From contig CAZXCT010000004.1 of the NCBI GenBank assembly GCA_964639395.1, positions 1-37,626 of the forward strand: DNA of 37,626 nt, in the 5' to 3' direction. Of this stretch, positions 16,994 through 25,086 are shown in pieces. A program made the translations under genes and the position numbers. The DNA is from ATZT02 sp964639395. GTDB lineage: Bacteria > Actinomycetota > Actinomycetes > S36-B12 > UBA5976. The stretch's first letter is position 1; every line of letters begins with the position of its first letter. Below the pieces are notes generated by a model. That model had not been told where the DNA came from. It worked only from the letters and a program-made list of their open reading frames with translations, and searched no databases.

Positions 16994-17482
16994 TTGTCCA
17001 AGAAAATAACATCTTCGCTTGTACTTGAAGCGTCCCCCGCACAAGTTATTGAAGTGCTACAGAGTGAGGCCTTTAATTTGGCCAAAGCTGAAAATATCGG
17101 TGCAGTCGAAAGTAATTTCACAATAGAGCAGAACGCTGAAAGTACCACCACAGAGCTATACCGAGCACTAACGCCAGAACTTCCAGAAATCGTAGAATCA
17201 TTAGTTGGTAAAAAAGTAGAAGTTTATGAAAAACTAACCTGGCAAGCTGGCGGTTATGCGGCAACTATTGAGATTAACATTATAAAAGCGCCAATAGAAA
17301 TCACCGGCACACTAAAGATAGCCGCCACCAATCCTGGCACTCAACTTCAAATTGAGTTAGAAATTACCTCAAACATTCCATTTATTGGACAGCGGGTTGA
17401 GCAATTTGCCGAGCAAATGTGGGCTGATATTTCAAAGAAAGAGTTTGATCTGCTTTATGACAAACTCAAGCCACAGATCTAA
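16994..17482 (+). CDS. DUF2505 family protein (START-like fold)
   Basis: 162-residue protein resembling actinobacterial DUF2505. This family is thought to have a START/SRPBCC-like lipid-binding fold: a short N-terminal strand and helix (SLVLEASPAQVIEVLQSEAF), a beta-rich middle, and a long C-terminal helix (IGQRVEQFAEQMWADISKKEFDLL, split by one turn). No signal peptide or membrane segment is present. The TTG start at 16994 is preceded by AAGGGA at a short three-base spacing. The 3' end overlaps the convergent ATPase gene by 17 bases. Ligand and role are unknown. Confidence 0.75.
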   Translation: MSKKITSSLVLEASPAQVIEVLQSEAFNLAKAENIGAVESNFTIEQNAESTTTELYRALTPELPEIVESLVGKKVEVYEKLTWQAGGYAATIEINIIKAPIEITGTLKIAATNPGTQLQIELEITSNIPFIGQRVEQFAEQMWADISKKEFDLLYDKLKPQI

Positions 17483-18695
17483 TTTCTTTTTTGTATTGTT
17501 TCATTTCAACCCTTTGAGGTTTTAACTGATTAATTAAAGAAGATAATTCACTCGAATTATTAATTAAGGAGTAACCGCTGGTGCCACTTAACCATGATTT
17601 AGCATACTCACCTGGATACGCCAAATGAAACCAAATTTGATTAACTGGAACAAATCTTTGTAAAACATTTTTAATTAATTCATGTCCATTGATATTAAAA
17701 GAATAATCATTTACCTGGTTGACAATTACAGATGTTTTACTCAATAGATTGTCTGATTCATTTTGTAATACTTCCGCTGCTCGAATTACCCCGAGCGGGC
17801 TTGCTTTTACGACAAAAATTACTTTTTCTGAAAAATCAAGTATTGTTCTAACGTGACTAAATCTTGAATTTGAATCAAACTCAGGATAGGTTCCTTCACG
17901 AGTATCAGGCAAAATTGAATTTAAATCGACCACCTGATTTGAAAAAATTTCACTATTGTATTCAAGAAGTTTTTGAAGCCCACTAGGTCTAATTTCAATC
18001 CATCGATCCGGGTTCAATATCCCAGTTAAGACACTTAGATCGATCTTAGATTTCTTTACACAATCAAACAAACTTTCTCTACTTAACTTTCCTGATTGTG
18101 CTAAATGTATTGCGGCACTAACACCTGAAATGTCCTCTGCTAGCCCCAAGGCAGATGCGATAGATGGATTAGTGACATCTGCGTCAATCAATAAACAAGA
18201 GCTACTAACTAGTTGTAAGGCGCTCGCGATGTCGATAGCTAAGGTGGTTCGACCAGGTGCGCCAGATGTTCCCCAGACAGAAATTAAACCTGGGATAACT
18301 GCACCGGATGAATTCTCTTCGGGTATTCCTAGCTTTTGATTCAGACAGAACATCAGATTCGTAAAGAAGTTACTTGGATTAACCTCATTGAATCCCAAAA
18401 CGTGTTTGATTCCTAATTCACTCAATCGATCAGCTTTTAAATAATCACCATCTTTAAATACGCCGATTAAAAGGCAACTTTTGCGCTCTATCTCAGTCAC
18501 GACTTCTAAATCTAAGTTATTAACTTCAGAAGAAATGATTGCTAACTTAAAATCTTTCACCTGCAGCATTGTTAAGACTTCAGCAAGATCTACACAACGA
18601 CGTCCAATCTTAAATGAACTATTTGTACTTACTTCACGCCCTAAAGCCAGTTCCCATTCAGAGTCGGTGATCGCTAAAAGAAGTTCAGTTTTCAT
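17466..18695 (-). CDS. CpaE-like ParA/MinD family ATPase with degenerate Walker A
   Basis: 409-residue protein organised like CpaE of Tad pilus systems. A receiver-like N-terminal domain without a phospho-acceptor (about 1-105) precedes a ParA/MinD-type P-loop domain (about 135-400). The P-loop reads WGTSGAPGRTTLAID at 141-155. Compared with the MinD motif KGGxGKTT, the signature lysine is Ser144 and the P-loop lysine is Arg149. Walker B LLIDADVTNPSIA (168-180) is kept. From memory, actinobacterial relatives often carry GAPGRTT, so the change may be a lineage trait. It is the last gene of a leftward operon, overlapping the SAF gene by 11 bases. No TadA, TadB or pilin gene is visible. Confidence 0.8.
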   Translation of the reverse strand: MKTELLLAITDSEWELALGREVSTNSSFKIGRRCVDLAEVLTMLQVKDFKLAIISSEVNNLDLEVVTEIERKSCLLIGVFKDGDYLKADRLSELGIKHVLGFNEVNPSNFFTNLMFCLNQKLGIPEENSSGAVIPGLISVWGTSGAPGRTTLAIDIASALQLVSSSCLLIDADVTNPSIASALGLAEDISGVSAAIHLAQSGKLSRESLFDCVKKSKIDLSVLTGILNPDRWIEIRPSGLQKLLEYNSEIFSNQVVDLNSILPDTREGTYPEFDSNSRFSHVRTILDFSEKVIFVVKASPLGVIRAAEVLQNESDNLLSKTSVIVNQVNDYSFNINGHELIKNVLQRFVPVNQIWFHLAYPGEYAKSWLSGTSGYSLINNSSELSSLINQLKPQRVEMKQYKKEIRSVA

Positions 18696-19281
18696 GTTTC
18701 ACTACGTCTATTGATTGGGTGCCTATGGCTGAAATAAGTAAACCTACTTGGCTCGGCGGTATCGTTACAACCAAAGTAATCGTTCCGGTGTATCCAGTGC
18801 CATCTTGAATCACTTGCGCAATATTAATTTTTGTTAATAGATTTTGAGCTATTTTTGATTCTGGATCGGTCCACCAAATATCAATTTTGTCATTTACTGA
18901 TAACTCAGGGGGCACCCGCCCCATGGCCAATTTCATAGCCACACTTCGCAAATTCTGAACACCTCCAATTGCTGAAAGCGGCACTAACTCTCCATTTGAA
19001 ATATTTTTTAATACGGAATTTCCAATTATTTGATTTTTATCTGTAAAGTAATTATTTTCAACTTCAGCCAAATCTACCAAGATAATTCTCAAATCATCCT
19101 CGCCAATTACAGCACCACTTGGCAAACTTCGGGTGGCTACTACCACATAATTTCTTGCACTAGCTTCTTTTACTTTGTAAAACATCATTGCAGCACTTAG
19201 CAAAATTAGAGTTACTCCAGCGATGAACAGTATTTTTCGGTTGTCAGGCTTCAGCGCAAATGGCTTTTTAAGATTAATCAT
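18685..19281 (-). CDS. SAF domain membrane protein (CpaB/RcpC-like)
   Basis: 198-residue protein with a short basic N-terminus, one membrane helix (about 15-36, KILFIAGVTLILLSAAMMFY) and an exported part. That part contains a SAF domain (about 45-110: NYVVVATRSLPSGAVIGEDDLR through GNSVLKNISNGELVPLSAIG), as in the CpaB/RcpC pilus-assembly proteins and in antifreeze-like domains. The C-terminal region (about 120-198) is beta-rich. ATG 19281 is preferred because it overlaps the previous gene by eight bases (ATGATTAA); the TTG at 19299 in the same frame is possible. It is sandwiched between an unknown protein and the CpaE-like ATPase, with overlaps on both sides, implying translational coupling. 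Confidence 0.8.
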   Translation of the reverse strand: MINLKKPFALKPDNRKILFIAGVTLILLSAAMMFYKVKEASARNYVVVATRSLPSGAVIGEDDLRIILVDLAEVENNYFTDKNQIIGNSVLKNISNGELVPLSAIGGVQNLRSVAMKLAMGRVPPELSVNDKIDIWWTDPESKIAQNLLTKINIAQVIQDGTGYTGTITLVVTIPPSQVGLLISAIGTQSIDVVKHEN

Positions 19282-19798
19282 TTGACCGTTGCGCCGCAAC
19301 TGTATCGTGATAATAAATTGATATTACTTCACTTGAGGTTTTCAATTCAAAATGATCTTTGTAAAGTTTGTGAAAATTCCCTGAGGTAATATCACCATCA
19401 GAGGTATATATGTTCACCGCAGAATAGTGACACATCCAATCTCTAAAACTTGATAATTTTGTCCAATTCTTCTCAATTATATTTGGCTTTTGAATTGATC
19501 TTTCTAATTTTGTTAAAAGTCTTAAACTTAAAATATCAATCAACCAAAGTTGAGAATTGCATTCTAATAATAGGTGATCCCGATATACCTGGGTAAGCGT
19601 TCCATTAATTACGCCAAATGAGATTACTTTTAATCTTACTTCTGTATTAATTTTTGCACGTAACCGATCAACTAATTGAAGTTGGGCTAATTCACCTCGT
19701 GCTTGCGCTAATACAAGATCCTCTCTCTGGACTGCCAAAATACCGGAGGCTTGAACTTCAAGATTTCTCTCTAGCTGACTAAGAAAGCTGTTCTCCAT
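19274..19798 (-). CDS. Conserved actinobacterial protein of unknown function, first gene of the SAF/CpaE-like operon
   Basis: 174 residues, cytoplasmic (no signal or membrane segment). A charged N-terminal helix (about 1-50, with ARGELAQLQLVDRLRAKI) is followed by two similar short beta-rich units. The first is VRLKVISFGVINGTLTQVYRDHLLLE at about 53-78; the second is AVNIYTSDGDITSGNFHKLYKDHFEL near 128-153. Both have the form strand, turn with Gly, strand, then YxDH. This looks like a duplicated Sm-like or small-barrel unit. I do not recognise a named family. The ATG is seven bases downstream of a TAAATA -10 candidate, so the message may be leaderless. Confidence 0.65.
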   Translation of the reverse strand: MENSFLSQLERNLEVQASGILAVQREDLVLAQARGELAQLQLVDRLRAKINTEVRLKVISFGVINGTLTQVYRDHLLLECNSQLWLIDILSLRLLTKLERSIQKPNIIEKNWTKLSSFRDWMCHYSAVNIYTSDGDITSGNFHKLYKDHFELKTSSEVISIYYHDTVAAQRSND

Positions 19799-19834
19799 TA
19801 CCCCATATTTATTCAGACTGATTGATTAATCAAT
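19799..19834 (-). promoter_or_regulatory. Promoter with overlapping 14-bp palindrome for the SAF/CpaE-like operon
   Basis: On the minus strand TTGATT (19833-19828), a 16-base spacer and TAAATA (19811-19806) form a promoter ending seven bases before the ATG at 19798. The -35 lies inside a perfect palindrome ATTGATTAATCAAT (19821-19834), an arrangement that fits an operator. The binding protein is unknown. Confidence 0.5.
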
Positions 19835-19870
19835 GGAAATTAAAAAGAGTGGTCGTTTCGGTTAGTTTGT

Positions 19871-19918
19871 TTGACAATTTTTAAAATCTGTTAGACATTA
19901 CTCCCCCGACTTTAGGAG
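19871..19918 (+). promoter_or_regulatory. Promoter and ribosome site of the Rv3235-like gene
   Basis: A consensus -35 TTGACA (19871-19876) is followed, after 17 bases, by a weak -10 GACATT (19894-19899). The ribosome site AGGAG (19914-19918) lies four bases before the GTG start at 19923. The -35 lies about 37 bp from the palindrome of the divergent operon. Confidence 0.5.
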
Positions 19919-19922
19919 AACC

Positions 19923-20402
19923 GTGGAAGATTTTTATATAACACCACTCAAATCAGTAGGTACGGTCGTTGGCACTACCAAAGCACTGCCCGTAAGTGAA
20001 TCCCCTTACTTGCAAGCTCAATTTGACTTAGAGATGAGTCTTTATTTTGATGAGCCTGAAATTTCTACACAGGCAATTTCGTCCTTGCCGGACCCCAAGG
20101 CTTGGAGTGAGACGTTGGCTATCGGCATTGCCGAAGTTTTAGTTGGGGATAGACCCGCATTTCATTTAATTAGGTGGTTAGCGTTTGATGTTTATTGCAC
20201 TGTTGCAAGGCGAGCGGTGACCCCACCACCAGATGCAAATCGATCACGTCCACTATTGAGATGCGTTCAGGTATCAAAAATTTCTGATTCTGTTGTTAAC
20301 GTCAGTGCGGTAATTCAAAAAGGGGTACGAGGTCGAGCAATGTGTTTGAGACTTGTCGCTGAATCAGATCGGTGGCGCTGTACTGAATTAATGGTGGCTT
20401 AG
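19923..20402 (+). CDS. Rv3235 family protein (DUF6459)
   Basis: 159-residue actinobacterial protein whose family is usually encoded beside secA. The N-terminal third is variable. The conserved part (about 55-159) contains AWSETLAIGIAEVLVGDRPAFHLIRWL, then RSRPLLRCVQVSKI, and ends RAMCLRLVAESDRWRCTELMV, all as in the family. No membrane segment or signal is present. Function is unknown; the fixed position next to secA in several actinobacteria suggests an export or envelope link, but this is inference. Its stop abuts the stop of the convergent TetR gene with no base between. The start is GTG with AGGAG upstream. Confidence 0.8.
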   Translation: MEDFYITPLKSVGTVVGTTKALPVSESPYLQAQFDLEMSLYFDEPEISTQAISSLPDPKAWSETLAIGIAEVLVGDRPAFHLIRWLAFDVYCTVARRAVTPPPDANRSRPLLRCVQVSKISDSVVNVSAVIQKGVRGRAMCLRLVAESDRWRCTELMVA

Positions 20403-21008
20403 TTATTTTGAAAATGGTTTAAAATCTGGATCCATCACTGCGCGAATCATTGTTAACCACGCATTGGCAAGACCCTTTCGTTCACTCTCAGATAGTTCTG
20501 GTTTGACTAGGGCAATTCCAAGTGGGGCTGCTATAAAAAGTAAGGCTAGCGATTTAGTGTCTACCACTGGGTCAACAATTCCATCTTGCGTGTATTTGTA
20601 CATTAACTCTTTCCAAAGCCTTATTTGTGCTTCGTGCGATTCTTCAACAACTTCATTGAATTCATTAGAGTTAAATCTATTTGTTAAAGCTTTTGCGTGT
20701 GCAAAATGAATCGAATCACGCTCTTGTGAAAATATTTGATCTATCAGTTCTTTTACACCTTCCCAATTTTTACCTGGTGCAAAGTCATCAACTGCATTGA
20801 TATCTTCATCTACATATCGCATAAAAATATTTTGCCAGGCAGCATCAGTCAAAGTTTTTAGATCATTAAAATAAAAATGGACTAAGGCAGAACTAACATT
20901 TAATTCAATAGCAATATCTGCAATTTTGATTTCTTCATTTTTTAAAAGCTTTTCACTCACTAGCTCAATCATCAATGGAACATAATCTGCTTTTGCTGGA
21001 CGAGCCAA
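20403..21008 (-). CDS. TetR family transcriptional regulator
   Basis: 201-residue DNA-binding repressor-type protein. The N-terminal helix-turn-helix spans about 25-55 (KIADIAIELNVSSALVHFYFNDLKTLTDAAW), with the characteristic HFYF before the recognition-helix end. The remainder is the all-helical ligand-binding and dimerisation domain. The start is TTG at 21008 with AGGA seven bases upstream. The gene sits between the Rv3235-like gene and secA and breaks the usual adjacency, so it may be an insertion. No obvious palindromic operator is seen in its own 85-bp upstream spacer. Target genes and ligand are unknown. Confidence 0.85.
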   Translation of the reverse strand: MARPAKADYVPLMIELVSEKLLKNEEIKIADIAIELNVSSALVHFYFNDLKTLTDAAWQNIFMRYVDEDINAVDDFAPGKNWEGVKELIDQIFSQERDSIHFAHAKALTNRFNSNEFNEVVEESHEAQIRLWKELMYKYTQDGIVDPVVDTKSLALLFIAAPLGIALVKPELSESERKGLANAWLTMIRAVMDPDFKPFSK

Positions 21009-21093
21009 GTTAATTCCTAACTTTTACAATTTTCATGCGAAATCGTATCATCGTTTCTCTTAAGCTAGGTGAAAAAGTGCTACTTGAAAAATG

Positions 21094-23766
21094 CTAGCTA
21101 CTTAACCCATGGCATTTTTTGTATTTCTTACCCGAGCCACAAGGGCAAGGCTCATTTCGTCCAACTTCTTCTTTGCGGACCACAGGCGCGTTGCCTGCCA
21201 CAGAAGCTGCGCCGTCTTTTTTGGCAGCTGAGTACTGCAGGTCTTCATTTTTCTGTGCGCCTGGAGCATTAGGGTCATTTAAGTTAACTTGTGCATTAAA
21301 AACAAATCCAACTACCTGCTCTTTAATAGATTCCATCATGGCAACGAATAAGTCGTAGCCTTCGCGCTGATACTCAACGAGCGGATCGCGTTGCCCCATG
21401 GCACGTAATCCAATACCCTCTTGCAAATAATCCATTTCATACAGGTGCTCACGCCACTTGCGATCAAGGACAGCTAGCATCACTTGCCGCTCTAATTCAC
21501 GCATAACCTGTGTAGTTAGATTCTGTTCACGATTCTGATATGCCGAAAGCGCTTCCTCGGTTACCGCTTCAATAATTGAAGCTTGATCTAATGTTCCACC
21601 TAAATCACTTCTTATTTTTTCTACTGAAATTGATATCGGAAACAGGGTTTTGAAACCTTGCCAAAGTTTATTTAAATCCCACTCTTCTTCAAAGCCGTCA
21701 CCAGTTGTGGCATTGACATAATCTGTAATTGTGTCAGTTATAAATCCGCGAATTTCATTAGATAAGTCTTCACCTTCTAGGATCCGCTTACGCTCGGTAT
21801 AGATCACTTGACGTTGTAAATTAAGTACTTCATCGTATTTGAGAACATTTTTTCTTATTTCAAAGTTTTGTTGCTCTACTTGACTTTGTGCGTTTTTGAT
21901 GGCATTGGTTACCATTTTTGCTTCAATTGGTTGATCGTCTGGAACATTAAATCTTCTTAAAAATGCATCAACTAATTCAGCATTAAATCTACGCATCAGT
22001 TCATCTTGTAAAGATAAATAAAATCTCGTTGCGCCTGGGTCACCTTGACGCCCTGACCTACCACGTAACTGATTATCGATACGCCGAGATTCGTGGCGCT
22101 CGGTGCCAAGCACATAGAGCCCGCCAAATTGCACAACCTCATCATGCTCTTTTTGAACTTGCTTAGTGGCTTTATCTACTTCTTCTAAATATGCCTTGGA
22201 ATAAGCCTCTAAATCTGTTTCAGGATCTAAGCCACGCTTCGACAAATTATTTTGTGCAATGAATTCTGGGTTTCCGCCGAGCATGATGTCAGTACCTCGG
22301 CCAGCCATGTTCGTAGCAACTGTTACCGCATGCTTGTGTCCTGCTTGCGCAACAATGCTTGCTTCTCGCTCATGATTTTTAGCGTTCAGCACTTCGTGAA
22401 CAATTGAGCGTTTCGTAAGTAACTTACTCAGCGTCTCGGATTTTTCTACGCTTACTGTTCCGATCAAAATAGGTTGACCCTTTTTATGTCGCTCAGCAAT
22501 ATCATTGATTACCGCCTGATACTTAGCCTCTTCAGTTCTATAAATTAAATCCGTCAAGTCATTTCTAACCATGGGTTTATTGGTGGGGATTGGGATTACG
22601 CCTAATTTATAAATCTTGTCAAACTCGGCCGCTTCAGTCATAGCTGTACCAGTCATTCCCGAAAGTCGTCCGTACAACCTAAAATAATTTTGAAGGGTAA
22701 TAGAGGCGAGAGTTTGATTTTCTTGTTTTATCTCTACCCCTTCTTTGGCTTCTATTGCTTGATGCATTCCTTCGCTGTAACGCCGACCCTGCAAAATACG
22801 ACCGGTGTGTTCGTCAATAATCAAAACTTCGCCATTCATAAGGACGTAATCTCGATCTTTTCGATAAATCTCTTTTGCCTTAATTGCATTATTTAAGTAG
22901 CCAATCAAGGGAGTATTTGCAGATTCATACAAATTTTCAATTTTTAGCGCTGCTTCTACTTTTGCAATCCCTGGCTCTAGTACTCCGATAGTACGCTTTT
23001 TAATGTCAACTTCGTAATCTTCTTCAGCTCTTAACTGACTCACTAAACGTGAGAAAACTTTATACTGATCGGTGGTGCCATCGGCTGGTCCACTAATAAT
23101 TAATGGCGTTCTTGCCTCGTCTATCAAAATTGAGTCAACTTCATCAACAACTGCAAAGTTATGTCCGCGCTGAACTCTATTTTCAGGACTCCACGTCATG
23201 TTGTCTCTTAGATAATCAAATCCAAATTCATTATTTGTACCGTAGGTGATATCGCATAGATAGGCAGATTTTTTTTCTGCGCTTTCTTGATTAGCTCCGA
23301 TTGTGCCAACAGTTAAACCCAAGAATCGATGGATTCTACCCATCCACTCTGCATCTCGACTTGCTAAATAATCATTAACCGTTACAACGTGTACACCCTT
23401 TTTGCTTAGCGCATTTAAGTATGCTGGCAGTGTAGAAACAAGAGTTTTACCTTCACCAGTTTTCATCTCGGCAATGTTTCCAAGATGAAGGGCGGTGCCG
23501 CCCATTACCTGAACGTCGTAATGACGCTGGCCTAGCACGCGCTTAGAAGCTTCTCGTACGGTTGCAAAAGCTTCTGGAAGTAATTTGTCTAAGGATTCAC
23601 CTTTAGCGGCTCGTTCCATATAAGAAACAGTTAAAGATTTAAGCTCTTCATCAGTTAACTTTTCAATTCGTGGCTCTAATGCGTTAACTGCTTTAGCAGT
23701 AGCTACTAATTTTTTTAAAATTCGACCTTCACCGGCACGCAAAATTTTGTCAAAAAATGCTGGCAC
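21094..23766 (-). CDS. secA: Preprotein translocase ATPase SecA
   Basis: Motor of Sec-dependent export; it drives unfolded preproteins through SecYEG. 890 residues, full length. Walker A MKTGEGKT is at 101-108 and the DEAD-like motif VVDEVDSILIDEARTPLIISG lies in the first nucleotide-binding fold. MAGRGTDIMLGGNP and GRSGRQGDPGATRFYLS mark the second fold. The C-terminal SEC-C zinc motif reads NEPCPCGSGKKYKKCHG, with ligands C874, C876, C885 and H886. Low-complexity sequence precedes the zinc motif. AAAGGAG stands seven bases before the GTG at 23766. It follows hpf by 30 bp on the same strand, as in mycobacteria. Confidence 0.98.
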   Translation of the reverse strand: MPAFFDKILRAGEGRILKKLVATAKAVNALEPRIEKLTDEELKSLTVSYMERAAKGESLDKLLPEAFATVREASKRVLGQRHYDVQVMGGTALHLGNIAEMKTGEGKTLVSTLPAYLNALSKKGVHVVTVNDYLASRDAEWMGRIHRFLGLTVGTIGANQESAEKKSAYLCDITYGTNNEFGFDYLRDNMTWSPENRVQRGHNFAVVDEVDSILIDEARTPLIISGPADGTTDQYKVFSRLVSQLRAEEDYEVDIKKRTIGVLEPGIAKVEAALKIENLYESANTPLIGYLNNAIKAKEIYRKDRDYVLMNGEVLIIDEHTGRILQGRRYSEGMHQAIEAKEGVEIKQENQTLASITLQNYFRLYGRLSGMTGTAMTEAAEFDKIYKLGVIPIPTNKPMVRNDLTDLIYRTEEAKYQAVINDIAERHKKGQPILIGTVSVEKSETLSKLLTKRSIVHEVLNAKNHEREASIVAQAGHKHAVTVATNMAGRGTDIMLGGNPEFIAQNNLSKRGLDPETDLEAYSKAYLEEVDKATKQVQKEHDEVVQFGGLYVLGTERHESRRIDNQLRGRSGRQGDPGATRFYLSLQDELMRRFNAELVDAFLRRFNVPDDQPIEAKMVTNAIKNAQSQVEQQNFEIRKNVLKYDEVLNLQRQVIYTERKRILEGEDLSNEIRGFITDTITDYVNATTGDGFEEEWDLNKLWQGFKTLFPISISVEKIRSDLGGTLDQASIIEAVTEEALSAYQNREQNLTTQVMRELERQVMLAVLDRKWREHLYEMDYLQEGIGLRAMGQRDPLVEYQREGYDLFVAMMESIKEQVVGFVFNAQVNLNDPNAPGAQKNEDLQYSAAKKDGAASVAGNAPVVRKEEVGRNEPCPCGSGKKYKKCHGLSS

Positions 23767-23796
23767 TAACTTACTCCTTTAAGCCGCCGGTCGGCG

Positions 23797-24105
23797 CTAT
23801 CGATGATTTTGCTTACGCTCTGAAACTTTTCTCAATTGTAATTCTAACTTCTTTACCGCAGCATCCAAGGCGGCCGTCATCTGAGCAGCTTTAGCGGAGG
23901 CTCTAAGTGAGGTCCCGGCGCCTTTAGCGCTTAGATCAACTTTGAAACCTTGTTTAGTTTGACGCTTGTTCGACTCGTGGGTAACTTCAACATCCAAGAC
24001 AGCAATATTTATCCCAAATCGATCTACCTGTGCTACTTGGGCAATTGCCCGCGCCTTGAAGTCTGCCGTGATGTCTGCGTGCCTTCCGCGAATTGTAACT
24101 TCCAT
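23797..24105 (-). CDS. hpf: Ribosome hibernation promoting factor, short form
   Basis: Binds the decoding region of the 30S subunit and silences ribosomes under stress. 102 residues. The N-terminal HPF/RaiA fold is complete: MEVTIRGRHADITADFKARA, then NIAVLDVEVTHES, KVDLSAKGAGTSLRASAKAAQMTAAL split over the usual strand and helix, and a terminal helix DAAVKKLELQLRKVSERK. The C-terminal dimerisation domain found in the long HPF of most actinobacteria is absent, and only 30 bp separate the stop from secA, so it is not displaced by a frameshift. GAAGGG lies a few bases before the ATG. Upstream is a 302-bp stretch with no secure gene. Confidence 0.88.
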   Translation of the reverse strand: MEVTIRGRHADITADFKARAIAQVAQVDRFGINIAVLDVEVTHESNKRQTKQGFKVDLSAKGAGTSLRASAKAAQMTAALDAAVKKLELQLRKVSERKQNHR

Positions 24106-24215
24106 AAGTCACCCTTCTAAAAAAATTAGTATGGCACCAAATCGCTTGACCTGGTTTTCGTCCCCACATTCGCCTGCAGCAGATTTTGCAACTTGTTGTT
24201 ACTAATCTCTGTCGC

Positions 24216-24377
24216 TCAGATATCTTCTTGATCTGCAAGAAGGTCTAAGGCAGGACTTACCTCTAAACCGCACCGTGCTCGTTCAAGCGAACTTGACTTA
24301 CGTGGACCGTTTTGCCTGCGGCTAGCATCGGCTAACTGATTTGACTCAGCGCAACCACAAACTCGATTTAGTGCCAT
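24216..24377 (-). CDS. Possible small protein (53 residues), uncertain
   Basis: The stretch 24106-24407 between comF and hpf holds no recognised gene. On the shared strand one short frame runs from ATG 24377 to TGA 24216. It encodes a basic, Cys-containing peptide beginning MALNRVCGCAESNQLADAS and ending LDLLADQEDI. TAGG and GAGGG lie upstream, the latter directly against the ATG. A frame of this length arises by chance often enough that coding is unproven, and I do not recognise the product. A 7-bp hairpin lies at its 3' end, so a structured RNA is the alternative. The rest of the stretch (24106-24215) looks like an hpf leader. Confidence 0.25.
   Translation of the reverse strand: MALNRVCGCAESNQLADASRRQNGPRKSSSLERARCGLEVSPALDLLADQEDI
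24224..24242 (-). other. Perfect short hairpin upstream of hpf
   Basis: CTTCTTG (24224-24230) and CAAGAAG (24236-24242) pair fully around a five-base loop. No T-run follows on either strand, so an intrinsic terminator is unlikely. It may be part of the hpf leader or of a small RNA in the comF-hpf gap. Confidence 0.45.
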
Positions 24378-24407
24378 CCCTCAAACCTACTGGCAATTTC
24401 ATCAGCC

Positions 24408-25037
24408 CTATGACTGCAGGGTTTTAGGGGTGTTAGCCACACAAATATTTGCTACAACTTCATACCCTGCCGCTCGCAAAGCATGATTTGCCGCAATCAG
24501 CGTGGCACCACTTGTCGTCACATCATCTAAAACTGCCACAGTTGCACTGCCCGGCTTTGCCTGAAAAATACCTGCCGTATTTCGGCGCCTTTGCAAAAGG
24601 TTCAGCCCAACTTGATCAACTTTTTCTCTGGTCATGGATAAAACTTGTGAATTGAAATTCAAACCCGCACTCGCCGCTGCTTGGGAGACCATATACTTTA
24701 CCGGATCATCTAAGCGTTGTCTTACTGCTTTTTTACTTGTTGGAATGCTAATAATTTGACAGTTTTTATCTAAATTCATAAGTTCAATCCCAATCGCTAA
24801 ACTGTGTGACAGGTACTTTCTTATCGCTACAAAATGATGATCTTTATGTCTTACAATTATTTCTCTAACTAAATCATGGTATCTACTCATGACTAAGGTA
24901 GGTGTATTTGCTAAGAGCAAAAGTTGTGGCTGAACAAGACTTTCGCAAAAACATGCATGGCAAAGATAATTTTCACCTTGGCCGCAAAATAGACAAGCGC
25001 GGGGTGAAATTAATCCACGAAATCCAGAAATCAACAT
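24408..25037 (-). CDS. ComF family phosphoribosyltransferase-like protein
   Basis: 209 residues. An N-terminal zinc-finger-like region has C17-x2-C20 (ACLFCGQ) and C28-x2-C31 (LCHACF). The C-terminal phosphoribosyltransferase fold has the PRPP-binding loop VAVLDDVTTSGATLIAA (about 168-184). ComF proteins take part in DNA uptake in competent bacteria, and the family is widely retained in non-competent ones, so competence should not be assumed. The place between hpf and lpqB matches mycobacteria (Rv3242c). ATG start at 25037; lpqB ends 59 bp upstream. Confidence 0.88.
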   Translation of the reverse strand: MLISGFRGLISPRACLFCGQGENYLCHACFCESLVQPQLLLLANTPTLVMSRYHDLVREIIVRHKDHHFVAIRKYLSHSLAIGIELMNLDKNCQIISIPTSKKAVRQRLDDPVKYMVSQAAASAGLNFNSQVLSMTREKVDQVGLNLLQRRRNTAGIFQAKPGSATVAVLDDVTTSGATLIAANHALRAAGYEVVANICVANTPKTLQS

Positions 25038-25086
25038 AAATCTATTAAGACAGTTGAAAGAATTATTATCAACTACGTTTATAAAA

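Noticed and set aside
21009..21093. TetR operator in the secA-TetR spacer
   Set aside because: Only imperfect and asymmetric repeats were found, and a 6-bp inverted repeat with a long loop after secA is too weak to call a terminator.
24106..24407. tRNA, tmRNA or RNase P RNA in the comF-hpf gap
   Set aside because: No cloverleaf, TTCRA T-loop with matching stems, tag-peptide frame or conserved core sequence could be found.
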